The notes under the pieces: model-generated
Told to the model about the DNA's origin: nothing
The model's database searches: none
What the model saw: only the letters and a program-made list of their open reading frames with translations
Assembly: GCA_027030435.1 (NCBI GenBank)
Contig: JALVEX010000328.1
Location: forward strand, 1-8,568
Reading direction: 5' to 3'
Source of the DNA: Paracoccaceae bacterium
GTDB lineage: Bacteria; Pseudomonadota; Alphaproteobacteria; Rhodobacterales; Rhodobacteraceae
Length of the DNA stretch: 8,568 nt
Translations under genes and position numbers: made by a program
Part shown: piece after piece, positions 1 to 5,771 of the stretch
Layout of the letters: the number at the start of each line of letters is the position of its first letter
Position numbering within the stretch: position 1 is the first letter of the stretch

Positions 1-1
1 C

Positions 2-166
2 CGCGCGGCGGGCAAGGCGGCGGGGATCATTCCCGCGGGCGCGGCCGATTTTCCGGCCCTTGCGGCGGCCGGTTTCGGCTTCATCGGCCTCGGGGCGGAT
101 GTGGTGCTGCTGGCGGAAGGGATGCGCGGCCTTGCGCGGGATGCGCGCGCCGCGCTTGGCCTTTGA
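2..166 (+). CDS. HpcH/HpaI aldolase family protein, C-terminal end (partial)
   Basis: Only the last 54 codons are present, open from base 2 to the TGA at 164-166. The translated tail has the C-terminal pattern of HpcH/HpaI (class II, metal-dependent pyruvate) aldolases: a GKAAGI strand, a short Ala-rich helix, GFGFIGLGADVVLL, and a final helix with Arg. This matches the GK.AGI ... F.AVG.D..LL signature of 4-hydroxy-2-oxoheptanedioate and 2-dehydro-3-deoxyglucarate aldolases. Such enzymes cleave or form 4-hydroxy-2-oxo acids using pyruvate as one product or partner. The metal ligands and catalytic Arg lie upstream and cannot be seen, so the substrate is unknown. A citrate-lyase beta-like or macrophomate-synthase-like member of the same superfamily is possible. 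The gene ends about 90 bp before the insertion sequence and is not broken by it. Confidence 0.68.
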   Translation, partial: RAAGKAAGIIPAGAADFPALAAAGFGFIGLGADVVLLAEGMRGLARDARAALGL

Positions 167-199
167 AAGCACGCTCATCGACATTTCGGAATTCTTCCT

Positions 200-219
200 C
201 CGGATCGCTTGCGATCCGG
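200..219. other. Perfect 9-bp hairpin downstream of the aldolase gene
   Basis: CCGGATCGC (200-208) and GCGATCCGG (211-219) are perfect reverse complements separated by TT. It begins about 34 bp after the aldolase stop codon. There is no T run after it, so it is at best a weak intrinsic terminator. It is directly followed by a second, larger imperfect inverted repeat. Confidence 0.4.
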
Positions 220-254
220 TTCGCGCCCGACCCTGCCCCCAGGGCGGGCGCGAA
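220..254. repeat. Imperfect inverted repeat left of the IS
   Basis: The left arm 220-235 (TTCGCGCCCGACCCTG) pairs with 240-254 (CAGGGCGGGCGCGAA) with one bulged A. The first 14 bases of the left arm recur as a perfect reverse complement at 1176-1189 on the other side of the insertion sequence. It could act as a terminator for the aldolase gene or be a copy of a dispersed palindromic intergenic repeat; other copies outside the window would be needed to decide. Confidence 0.4.
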
Positions 255-257
255 CTA

Positions 258-274
258 GGGCCTGTGGACAATCA
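258..274 (+). repeat. IS left terminal inverted repeat
   Basis: 17 bp, GGGCCTGTGGACAATCA, perfectly inverted relative to 1082-1098. If the flanking TA duplicates are counted, the match extends through the A at 257. Confidence 0.93.
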
Positions 275-326
275 GGATTCCCATTTGGTCTGATTTCTGA
301 TTCAAACTCCCAAAAGGGAGGTTTGG

Positions 327-701
327 ATGAACGAGCAGCGTTTTGTGGTTACGGATCGTCTTTGGGCGAGGCTTGAGCCGCATTTGCCGGGCAAGGTCAG
401 CGACAGCGGCGTGACGGCGAAGGACAACAGACTCTTTCTCGAGGCGGTTTTCTGGCGGGTGCGCACCGGCTCGCCTTGGCGCGATCTGCCGCCCGCCTTT
501 GGCAACTGGAACAGCCAGTTTCGACGCTTCCGGCGATGGGCAGAGAACGGCGTATTCGAGAATCTCTTCAAAGCCATGAGCGATGATCCAGACCTCGAAT
601 ACGCGCTCATCGACGGCACCATCGTTCAGGTCCACCAAAAGGCGACCGGCGCAAAAGGGGGACTCAAAATCAGGCCATCGGGCGCTCGCGCGGCGGGCTG
701 A
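327..701 (+). CDS. IS5-family transposase, first frame (OrfA)
   Basis: This 124-residue product is the N-terminal part of an IS427-like DDE transposase. It has the helical N-terminal DNA-binding region of the family, with the WRVRTGSPWRDLPPAFGNW motif near residues 43-61. The first catalytic Asp (D96) is in the YALIDGTIV strand. The ATG has a good ribosome site, AAAAGGGAGG, about six bases upstream. In frame 0 the protein ends in an atypical KIRPSGARAAG tail. The family-typical sequence GGTQNQAIGRSRGGLTTK is instead recovered after a -1 shift at the G run 657-661. By itself OrfA lacks two of the three catalytic residues and cannot transpose. It may act as a DNA-binding regulator, as proposed for other two-frame elements, but that is inference. 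Confidence 0.9.
   Translation: MNEQRFVVTDRLWARLEPHLPGKVSDSGVTAKDNRLFLEAVFWRVRTGSPWRDLPPAFGNWNSQFRRFRRWAENGVFENLFKAMSDDPDLEYALIDGTIVQVHQKATGAKGGLKIRPSGARAAG
654..661 (+). promoter_or_regulatory. Candidate -1 frameshift site of the transposase
   Basis: The run AAAGGGGG lies where the two transposase frames join, within GCAAAAGGGGGACT. Reading GCA AAA GGG and then slipping back one base to GGG ACT CAA AAT gives A-K-G-G-T-Q-N-Q, which restores the family consensus. The joining position is fixed by homology. Whether slippage occurs on the ribosome or during transcription cannot be told. Confidence 0.6.
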
Positions 702-712
702 CGACCAAGATC

Positions 713-1084
713 GTGGCGCTGGTCGATGCGCTCGGAAACCTGGTGCGGTTCCTGCTCTTGCCCGGTCAGGCGCATGACATGAAGGGCGTTGCACCGTTGA
801 TCAAGGACGTGCCGTTCGGGGCCTTGCTGGCTGACAAGGCATTCGACGCCAACTGGCTGCTTGAGGAACTCAATGCACGCGGTGCCTCCGCCGTGATCCC
901 TCCCAAATCGAACCGAAAACACCAGCGCGACTATGACGCCGACGCCTATAAATGGCGTGCCCTGATCGAGAACTACTTCGCGAAGATCAAGGAATTCAGA
1001 GGCATAGCAACACGCTACGAAAAGACCGATTGCAGCTATGCCGCCAACTGGAATCTCGTCGCAGCACTCATCGCCTCAAGATGA
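713..1084 (+). CDS. IS5-family transposase, second frame (OrfB)
   Basis: Frame -1 relative to OrfA. The GTG at 713 is the first conventional start, but it has no ribosome site, and the family homology already begins upstream, near 659 in this frame. The product is therefore most likely made as an OrfA-OrfB fusion of about 252 residues. Counted from the GTG, the second catalytic Asp is D41 (LLADKAFDA) and the catalytic Glu is E86. The latter sits in a perfect Y-(2)-R-(3)-E-(6)-K signature (Y79, R82, E86, K93), which is diagnostic of the IS4/IS5 superfamily DDE transposases. The protein ends at 1084 inside the right terminal repeat. No internal stop or deletion is visible, so the fused enzyme should be catalytically complete. 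Confidence 0.88.
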   Translation: MALVDALGNLVRFLLLPGQAHDMKGVAPLIKDVPFGALLADKAFDANWLLEELNARGASAVIPPKSNRKHQRDYDADAYKWRALIENYFAKIKEFRGIATRYEKTDCSYAANWNLVAALIASR

Positions 1085-1098
1085 TTGTCCACAGGCCC
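1082..1098 (-). repeat. IS right terminal inverted repeat
   Basis: 17 bp, TGATTGTCCACAGGCCC on the plus strand, exact reverse complement of 258-274. Its first three bases are the TGA stop codon of the transposase second frame, so the coding region runs right into the element end. Confidence 0.93.
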
Positions 1099-1267
1099 TA
1101 CACCGCCGTTTCAATATACTGCACCATTTCAGATTCATTCGAACCGCGGGCGATACTCCGCCGCGCCCCCCCTCGGGGTCGGGCGCGAACCTCTGTTTCG
1201 TCAATCTGCCCATGATGCGAACTTCACTTTCAACACATCTGGCGTCTGAACGAGCCCCCGCGGGTGC

Positions 1268-1281
1268 TTGATTTCAGTCAA
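1268..1281. promoter_or_regulatory. FNR/FixK-like binding site
   Basis: TTGATTTCAGTCAA matches the FNR/FixK/Dnr consensus TTGAT-N4-ATCAA at 9 of 10 positions. Its centre is about 59 bp upstream of the ATG of the TraR/DksA-like gene. A class II position (about -41) would put the transcript start near 1316, just ahead of the ribosome site, but no convincing -10 box is visible at the matching place. Chance occurrence in one intergenic region cannot be excluded. Confidence 0.42.
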
Positions 1282-1333
1282 TGCTCCGGGCGCAAGAAGG
1301 TGCAAGGCTGGATGCGCAAGGAGGGAGGCTCTG

Positions 1334-1666
1334 ATGGGAAAGACAGTGGAAGAGCGGCGCGCGGCGCTGGAGGCCCGGCTCGAGGAACTCGAGGCGCGGA
1401 AGCGCGAGATTCGCGAGGAGCTTCTTTCCCGCGAGAGCAGCGATTGGGAGGATCTGGCCCAGGAGCGGGAGGAGGACGAAGTCCTTGAAGACATGGCCCA
1501 GGCTGCCGATATGGAGATCAGGATGATCCGGGCGGCGCTTGTGCGCATCGAGGAGGGCGAATACGGCTTCTGCGCCGAATGCGGTGAACCGATCGACGAA
1601 GCGCGCCTTGATCTTCTGCCGGCAACGCCGTTCTGCGCCCGCTGCGCGGCGCGCCACGATCACTGA
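1334..1666 (+). CDS. Short TraR/DksA-family C4 zinc-finger protein
   Basis: 110 residues from the ATG at 1334, chosen because GGAGGGAGG ends five bases before it; the upstream in-frame ATG at 1268 has no ribosome site and adds a non-conserved tail. Residues 5-72 form an acidic helical hairpin. Near its turn is D37-W-E-D40-L-A42, a match to the DxxDxA tip motif with which DksA reaches the RNA polymerase secondary channel. The C-terminus carries a four-Cys finger, C80-x2-C83-x17-C101-x2-C104. The protein is shorter than classical DksA (about 150 residues), close to the compact TraR/YbiI-like members. The likely role is direct modulation of RNA polymerase, possibly with ppGpp, but whether the compact protein does this is inference. 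The 74-residue gene follows 37 bp downstream on the same strand, and an FNR-like site lies upstream. Confidence 0.87.
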   Translation: MGKTVEERRAALEARLEELEARKREIREELLSRESSDWEDLAQEREEDEVLEDMAQAADMEIRMIRAALVRIEEGEYGFCAECGEPIDEARLDLLPATPFCARCAARHDH

Positions 1667-1703
1667 ACGCCAGACAGGCCCCAGCGGCCGGAGAGGAGCG
1701 AAC

Positions 1704-1928
1704 ATGGCCTTCGAAGCCCTGAAGGCGGGGATCTACATGATCCTCGACGAAATCGAAAAAAGCCCCGAGGATCGCCTTGAGCTTGAAGAGCAGCTGCGCG
1801 AGAAGCTCGAGGAGCTGAAAAGCCTCGGCCTGCCGCTTCCAGAGGATCTGGTGAAGCTCGAGGACTATCTGGAAAAGAGCCTCGAGGAACGGGCCCGGGA
1901 GAAGGCGGAAGACGGCAAGGAGGCCTGA
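1704..1928 (+). CDS. Acidic, helical 74-residue protein of unknown function
   Basis: Not recognised. The ATG at 1704 has GAGAGGAG about five to eight bases upstream; the longer upstream open frame overlaps the zinc-finger gene and is rejected. The protein is very charged, with about 23 Asp/Glu against 12 Lys/Arg, and contains no Cys or Trp. Residues 3-19 can form an amphipathic helix (FEALKAGIYMILDEIEK). Residues 21-41 and 47-70 are Glu/Lys/Leu-rich helices, broken by a conserved-looking LGLPLPEDL turn, which suggests a small helical bundle or coiled coil. There is no signal peptide or membrane segment. Its position 37 bp behind the TraR/DksA-like gene suggests co-transcription and a related role, perhaps binding the same partner, but this is guesswork. 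Confidence 0.72.
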   Translation: MAFEALKAGIYMILDEIEKSPEDRLELEEQLREKLEELKSLGLPLPEDLVKLEDYLEKSLEERAREKAEDGKEA

Positions 1929-2077
1929 GGGCGCCCGCGCCGTCAGCCCGCCTTCCGGGGCCGTCCTCGCGCCGGTCGCCTGAGGGGCTTTTCTTTTCGC
2001 TATTCTGGGGCCATTCTGGCGCGCAAGTGGGGTGGGCCTGTATGGCCCGGCCCTGAAACATGCGGGGGAGCAGCAGG

Positions 2078-4177
2078 ATGGGCGATATCGTCAGTTACGA
2101 ACGTATCGGTGATGTGGGCGTGATCACGCTCGACAATCCGCCGGTGAACGCGCTCGGGCGGGATCTGCGTGCGGGGATCGTGGCGGCGCTTGAGGTGGCC
2201 AATGCGGATCCAGAGGCGCGGGCGATCGTGATCCGGGCCGAGGGGCGCACCTTCCCCGCCGGGGCAGATATCCGCGAGTTCGGCAAGCCGCCCGAAGAGC
2301 CCTGGCTGCCGGAAGTGTGCAACCGCATCGAGGAATCTCCCAAGCCGGTAGTGGCCGCGATCCACGGCACGGCGCTCGGCGGCGGCTTCGAGATCGCGCT
2401 CGCCGCCCATGCCCGCATCGCCACCCGCGATGCGCGCATCGGCCTGCCGGAGGTGACGCTCGGCATCCTGCCCGGCGCCGGCGGCACCCAGCGCACGCCG
2501 CGCCTCAGCGGCGCGCAGGCGGCGCTTGATCTGATGCTGATCGGCAAGCCTGTCCCGGCCGAGCGGGCGAAGGCGGCCGGCCTGATCGACGAGATCGCCC
2601 GGGATCGCGAGGATCTCGATGCGCAGGCCCTTGCCCTCGCCGCGAAGCTGGCCGCCAGCGGGGATGCCCCGCGACGCACGCGTGATCGCCGCGAGGGCTT
2701 CGCCGATCCGGTGGCCTATGAGCGCGCGGTGCGCGAATGGCGCGAAAAGCTCGCATCAAGCCCCCTGCCGGCGCCGAAGAAGATCGTCGATTGCGTGGAA
2801 GCGGCGCTTCTGCTGCCGTTCGAGGCCGGGCTCGAATTCGAGCGCGCGGCCTTCGAGGATCTGGTGAACTCGCCCGAGGCCGCCGCCCTGCGCCACGCCT
2901 TCTTTGCCGAGCGCCGCGCTGCGAAGCCCGCCGGGATCGAAGGCGCCGCACCGCGCAAGGTGGAGCGCGTGGGCCTGATCGGCGGCGGGCTCATGGGCTC
3001 GGGGATCGCCATTTCCATGCTCGATGCGGGGCTTCCCGTGGTGCTGATCGAGCGCGATCAGGAGAGCCTTCAGGCCGGCATCGAGCGCATAGAGGCGACT
3101 TATGCCCGCGCCTGCGCGCGCGGGCGCATGAGCGAGGAGGAAGCGGGCCTGCGCCTCGCCCGCCTCAACGGCGCGCTCGATTACGCCGCCCTTGGCGATG
3201 CGGATCTCGTGATCGAGGCGGTGGTGGAGGACATGGACATCAAGCGCGATGTCTTCGCCCGCGCCGAAGCCGCCATGCGCCCCGATGCGATCCTCGCCAC
3301 CAACACCTCCTATCTCGATGTGAACGCCCTTCAGGCCGCCTGCGCCCATCCCGAGCGGGTGATCGGGCTGCATTTCTTCTCGCCCGCCCATGTCATGAAA
3401 CTCCTCGAGATCGTCGTGGCGGAGCAGACGGCGCCCGATGTGGTGGCCACCGCCTTCGCGCTGGCGCGCCGGCTCGGCAAGGTGCCGGTGCGCGCGGGCG
3501 TGTGCGATGGTTTCATCGGCAACCGGGTGCTCACCGCCTACCGCCAGGCCGCCGACGAGATGCTCGAGGAAGGCGCCACGCCCGGCGAGATCGACGCCGC
3601 CATGCGCGCGTATGGCTTCCGCCTCGGCCCCTATCAGGTGCTCGACATGGCGGGGCTCGATATTTCCTGGGCGCGCAGGAAGCGCCTTGCCGCGCAGCGC
3701 GATCCGGGCGAGCGCTATGTCGAGATCGGCGACATGATGTGCGAGCTTGGCTGGTTCGGCCAGAAGGCGGGGCGGGGCTATTACATCTACGAGGAAGGTT
3801 CGCGCGAGGGGCGCGAAAACCCCGATGTGCTGGTGCTGATCGAGGAATTGCGCAGAAGCAAGGGGATCGAGCCGCGAAGCTTCACGCAAGATGAGATCCA
3901 GCGCCGCATCCTTGCCGCCATGGCCAATGAGGGGGCGCGGCTGGTGGAGGAGGAGATCGCCGCGCGCCCGGGGGATGTGGATGTGGTGATGATCCACGGC
4001 TACGGTTTCCCGCGCTGGCGCGGCGGGCCGATGCAGGCCGCCGATCAGCGCGGGCTCTTGCAGGTGAAGAAGGAGCTTCTGGCCATGGCCGAGGGCAATC
4101 CGAAGGCCTGGACGCCGGCGCTCATCTTTGACGAGCTGATCAAGAACGGGATGAAATTCGCCGATCTGAACGGCTGA
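2078..4177 (+). CDS. Bifunctional enoyl-CoA hydratase / 3-hydroxyacyl-CoA dehydrogenase
   Basis: This 699-residue multifunctional beta-oxidation enzyme hydrates trans-2-enoyl-CoA and then oxidises L-3-hydroxyacyl-CoA with NAD. The crotonase domain (about 1-190) has the oxyanion loop AGADIREF (61-68), GGGFE with catalytic E105, and LPEVTLGILPGAGGTQR with E125, so both hydratase glutamates are present. The dehydrogenase begins near 295 with the Rossmann loop GGGLMGSG (302-309). It continues with NTSYL (S411), GLHFFSPAHVMKLLEIV (H432 and E444, the catalytic pair), and FIGNR (N482). A C-terminal helical dehydrogenase domain follows to the end. The order and length fit the FadB/FadJ and peroxisomal MFE-1 type. 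The start at 2078 is preferred because GGGGGAG lies seven bases before it; an in-frame ATG at 2060 is possible. No fadA thiolase lies beside it, so the specific pathway role is open, and no symbol is given. Confidence 0.93.
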   Translation: MGDIVSYERIGDVGVITLDNPPVNALGRDLRAGIVAALEVANADPEARAIVIRAEGRTFPAGADIREFGKPPEEPWLPEVCNRIEESPKPVVAAIHGTALGGGFEIALAAHARIATRDARIGLPEVTLGILPGAGGTQRTPRLSGAQAALDLMLIGKPVPAERAKAAGLIDEIARDREDLDAQALALAAKLAASGDAPRRTRDRREGFADPVAYERAVREWREKLASSPLPAPKKIVDCVEAALLLPFEAGLEFERAAFEDLVNSPEAAALRHAFFAERRAAKPAGIEGAAPRKVERVGLIGGGLMGSGIAISMLDAGLPVVLIERDQESLQAGIERIEATYARACARGRMSEEEAGLRLARLNGALDYAALGDADLVIEAVVEDMDIKRDVFARAEAAMRPDAILATNTSYLDVNALQAACAHPERVIGLHFFSPAHVMKLLEIVVAEQTAPDVVATAFALARRLGKVPVRAGVCDGFIGNRVLTAYRQAADEMLEEGATPGEIDAAMRAYGFRLGPYQVLDMAGLDISWARRKRLAAQRDPGERYVEIGDMMCELGWFGQKAGRGYYIYEEGSREGRENPDVLVLIEELRRSKGIEPRSFTQDEIQRRILAAMANEGARLVEEEIAARPGDVDVVMIHGYGFPRWRGGPMQAADQRGLLQVKKELLAMAEGNPKAWTPALIFDELIKNGMKFADLNG

Positions 4178-4193
4178 CCGGCCGCAGGCGGGT

Positions 4194-4214
4194 GCGCCGG
4201 GCGTCCGGCGCTTT
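4194..4214. terminator. Hairpin between convergent genes
   Basis: GCGCCGG (4194-4200), loop GCGT, CCGGCGC (4205-4211), then only three T. It lies between the ends of the beta-oxidation gene and the convergent protease gene. The stem is strong but the T run is short, so termination is plausible and not certain. Confidence 0.42.
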
Positions 4215-4231
4215 GCGCAGCCGGCGCGGGG

Positions 4232-4813
4232 TCAGGGCGTCAGCACCAGTTCGCCGTGCCGGAAACTCACGTTTTCAAACCGTCTGAGGTAGCTCATCCC
4301 GAGAAGCGAGCCTTCCATCTCGCCGCCGTTCACCGAAGCCCGCACATCGCGCAGCACCAGATCTCCGAGCCGGATTTCCCTCAGCCGCACCGGGGCGGTG
4401 GGCACCCGCCCGTTGGCGGTGTTGGCGATGGCGGTGTAGCGCAGGCGATCGGGATCTATGCCGGCGCGCCGGGCATCTTCCTTCGTCAGCACGATGTCGC
4501 TCGCGCCGGTATCGGCCACGAAGCGCACCGGCACGCCGTTGACCTCAAGCGTGAGGTAATAATGGCCGTCGGGGGCCATGGGCACGCGGATCTCGCCCGA
4601 GGCCATTTGCTCGAACTGCCCGATCCGGCTGCGCTGGGTGATGTCGTTCCACAGGAGATAGCCGGCGCCGAGCCCCAGAAACAGAAAACCCCAGATCATG
4701 GCCTGCTGCAACGTCTTGCCGACGCTTTCGCGCCCCTGCGAGAAGAACCAGCCGCCCACGGCGATCAGCAGCAGGAGGAGATAGGCGATGCGGATGTAAT
4801 CATCTGATGTCAT
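4232..4813 (-). CDS. Membrane-anchored retropepsin-like aspartic protease
   Basis: This 193-residue protein has two predicted membrane segments (about 8-24 and 38-55), followed by a soluble domain. That domain is a clan AA, single-lobed aspartic protease: FVADTGASDIVLT holds the catalytic D101-T-G triad, and the hydrophobic-G-hydrophobic motif comes late (GSLLGMSYL, 168-175). One lobe per chain implies the active enzyme is a dimer, as in retropepsins. The layout fits the TIGR02281-type family common in alphaproteobacteria, with the catalytic domain probably on the periplasmic side. The Caulobacter polarity protease PerP is thought to be a relative, but substrates of this copy are unknown. The start at 4813 places the first membrane helix at the N-terminus; the open frame upstream to 4897 is Pro/Arg-rich and unlikely. 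No Shine-Dalgarno sequence precedes the ATG. Confidence 0.85.
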   Translation of the reverse strand: MTSDDYIRIAYLLLLLIAVGGWFFSQGRESVGKTLQQAMIWGFLFLGLGAGYLLWNDITQRSRIGQFEQMASGEIRVPMAPDGHYYLTLEVNGVPVRFVADTGASDIVLTKEDARRAGIDPDRLRYTAIANTANGRVPTAPVRLREIRLGDLVLRDVRASVNGGEMEGSLLGMSYLRRFENVSFRHGELVLTP

Positions 4814-4819
4814 GGGCTG

Positions 4820-4825
4820 AAGATA
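4820..4825 (-). promoter_or_regulatory. Candidate -10 box, possibly giving a leaderless protease mRNA
   Basis: On the minus strand TATCTT runs from 4825 to 4820. Standard spacing would place the transcription start on or next to the A of the protease ATG at 4813. There is no ribosome site, which fits a leaderless message. No good -35 box is visible. Confidence 0.28.
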
Positions 4826-4953
4826 GGGCCGCGGCGCGAAAATTGCGAGTGCGGGGTTGGGCCGGGGGGAGATTGCTGCACGGCCAGGATCCGGCACCGC
4901 CCGAACCCGCCCGGAGCCGGTGTGACTGGGGGAAGCCCTGCATCGGAGGCAAT

Positions 4954-4968
4954 GATGATTCGATCATC
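4954..4968. promoter_or_regulatory. 15-bp palindrome, possible operator
   Basis: GATGAT-TCG-ATCATC is a perfect 6-bp inverted repeat with a 3-base centre. It lies about 65 bp upstream of the candidate -35 box of the VPLPA-CTERM gene. The half-site spacing does not fit FNR (which needs four central bases). The binding protein is unknown. Confidence 0.28.
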
Positions 4969-5031
4969 TGAGACATTCCATCCTGCAACAGGGCCATGCG
5001 TGCCGCATTTCCGTCATATATTTCAATCAGT

Positions 5032-5060
5032 TGGACAAAAACACATTATCTGATTATCAT
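5032..5060 (+). promoter_or_regulatory. Candidate sigma70-type promoter for the VPLPA-CTERM gene
   Basis: TGGACA (5032-5037), 17-bp spacer, TATCAT (5055-5060): five of six matches to each consensus hexamer at ideal spacing, inside an AT-rich stretch. A start near 5067 would give a leader of about 50 bases carrying the T8 run and the GGGAGGG ribosome site. Confidence 0.5.
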
Positions 5061-5116
5061 ACTACCCGATTTTTTTTCGAGCATTGCAGCCGGTTGTTGT
5101 TATGGGAGGGCATACC

Positions 5117-5710
5117 ATGAAGAATTTTCTTGCCGCCATTGGCGTATCATTTCTGCTGACGAATGGCGCAAATGCAGTCACTTTCGAGTTCGCGAACGGC
5201 GCGGATCTGCTGACGCCGACTTGGGTGGCAACCAATTCGTTTTCCAAAGGCGGCATTTCCGGCACGGTTACGGCCCATGCCGCGGCCGGCAGTGGGGTCG
5301 TTTCCTGGGGAGGCCCGGGGATCGGCGTATATACCGGGGGTCCCGACGACACTCGGGTTGACGGGATGGGCGGCGATGAATGGCTGACATTCTCGTTTGA
5401 CACCGCGGTTCGGCTGATCTCGGTGCACATGCGCTCGCTCGGCCCCGGTGACGACTGGGATGTCTATGTGGACGGCACCAAGATCGCGGATGAGAGCACA
5501 CAGAACAACTTTTTCTTCGGTAATGTGATCGCAACATCATTCACCATTCGGGCAGATGATCCCGGTGCGGATGTGTCCGAGTCCGACGATTTTTTCATCT
5601 TCCGCATGCGCGTGGCTCCCGCGCCCGTGCCGCTGCCGGCCACGGGCATCCTGCTGATCGGCGGGCTGGGGGGCTTGGGCCTTTTGCGCCGCAAGAAGAA
5701 GCGCGCCTGA
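5117..5710 (+). CDS. VPLPA-CTERM sorting-domain secreted protein
   Basis: 197 residues from the ATG at 5117, which has GGGAGGG six bases upstream and opens directly with a signal peptide (MKNFLAAIGVSFLLTNGANA; cleavage after the ANA at 18-20). The mature part, about 21-165, is rich in Gly, Asp, Thr and aromatic residues, looks all-beta, and has no Cys; I do not recognise its fold. The C-terminus has the three-part anchor VPLPATG (171-177), a hydrophobic stretch to 190, and a basic tail RRKKKRA. This is the VPLPA subclass of PEP-CTERM signals, which are processed by exosortases and are frequent in Rhodobacterales. Such proteins are typically exported to the surface or linked to exopolysaccharide. 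No exosortase gene is in the window, so the enzyme must be elsewhere. Codon use is less GC-biased than that of its neighbours. Confidence 0.88.
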   Translation: MKNFLAAIGVSFLLTNGANAVTFEFANGADLLTPTWVATNSFSKGGISGTVTAHAAAGSGVVSWGGPGIGVYTGGPDDTRVDGMGGDEWLTFSFDTAVRLISVHMRSLGPGDDWDVYVDGTKIADESTQNNFFFGNVIATSFTIRADDPGADVSESDDFFIFRMRVAPAPVPLPATGILLIGGLGGLGLLRRKKKRA

Positions 5711-5771
5711 CCATCCCCTCAGAGCGCCACCGGCTTTGATCTGGCGGGTGTGGCGGCGGTCATGCTCCCGT

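Larger units (their letters stand above)
258..1098 (+). mobile_element. IS5-family insertion sequence (IS427-like), complete
   Basis: The element is 841 bp. Its ends are perfect 17-bp inverted repeats: GGGCCTGTGGACAATCA at 258-274 and its exact reverse complement at 1082-1098. Each end is flanked by TA (256-257 and 1099-1100), consistent with a 2-bp TA target duplication. Size, TA duplication and the split transposase with Y-(2)-R-(3)-E-(6)-K signature are what is known of the IS427 group of the IS5 family. Both ends and all catalytic residues are intact, so it looks recently active. It sits in the intergenic region between the aldolase gene and the TraR/DksA-like gene and disrupts no coding sequence that I can see, although it may separate the latter from upstream regulatory sequence. 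Confidence 0.93.
4814..5116. other. 303-bp divergent intergenic region
   Basis: This region separates the leftward protease gene from the rightward VPLPA-CTERM gene. The protease-proximal half is GC-rich like the rest of the window. From about 5005 to 5080 it turns clearly AT-rich, with a T8 run at 5070-5077. It contains a 15-bp palindrome (4954-4968) and a good promoter candidate (5032-5060). I see no convincing coding sequence in it. Confidence 0.6.

Noticed and set aside
258..1098. Whether the IS transposase is a degraded pseudogene because it is split in two frames
   Set aside because: Both terminal repeats are perfect and all DDE and Y-(2)-R-(3)-E-(6)-K residues are present. The frame change falls at a homopolymer run where IS427-like elements can use -1 slippage.
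1929..2000. Possible terminator after the 74-residue gene (T-rich TTTTCTTTT near 1989-1998, with AGCCC/GGGCT arms)
   Set aside because: The arms are only five bases long and about 35 bases apart. No compact stem precedes the T-rich stretch, so I cannot support it as an intrinsic terminator.
2756..3997. Long minus-strand open frame (413 codons) opposite the beta-oxidation gene, and a 385-codon plus-strand frame at 2737-3894
   Set aside because: Both lie entirely inside a gene whose catalytic motifs are complete. Their products are low-complexity Arg/Ala/Gly/His-rich sequence, as expected from high-GC codon bias in alternative frames.
5632..5650. LPATG near the C-terminus of the secreted protein, resembling a Gram-positive LPXTG sortase motif
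   Set aside because: The match is part of VPLPATG followed by a hydrophobic helix and RRKKKRA, which is the VPLPA-CTERM/exosortase signal. The genomic context is alphaproteobacterial, so a sortase is not expected.
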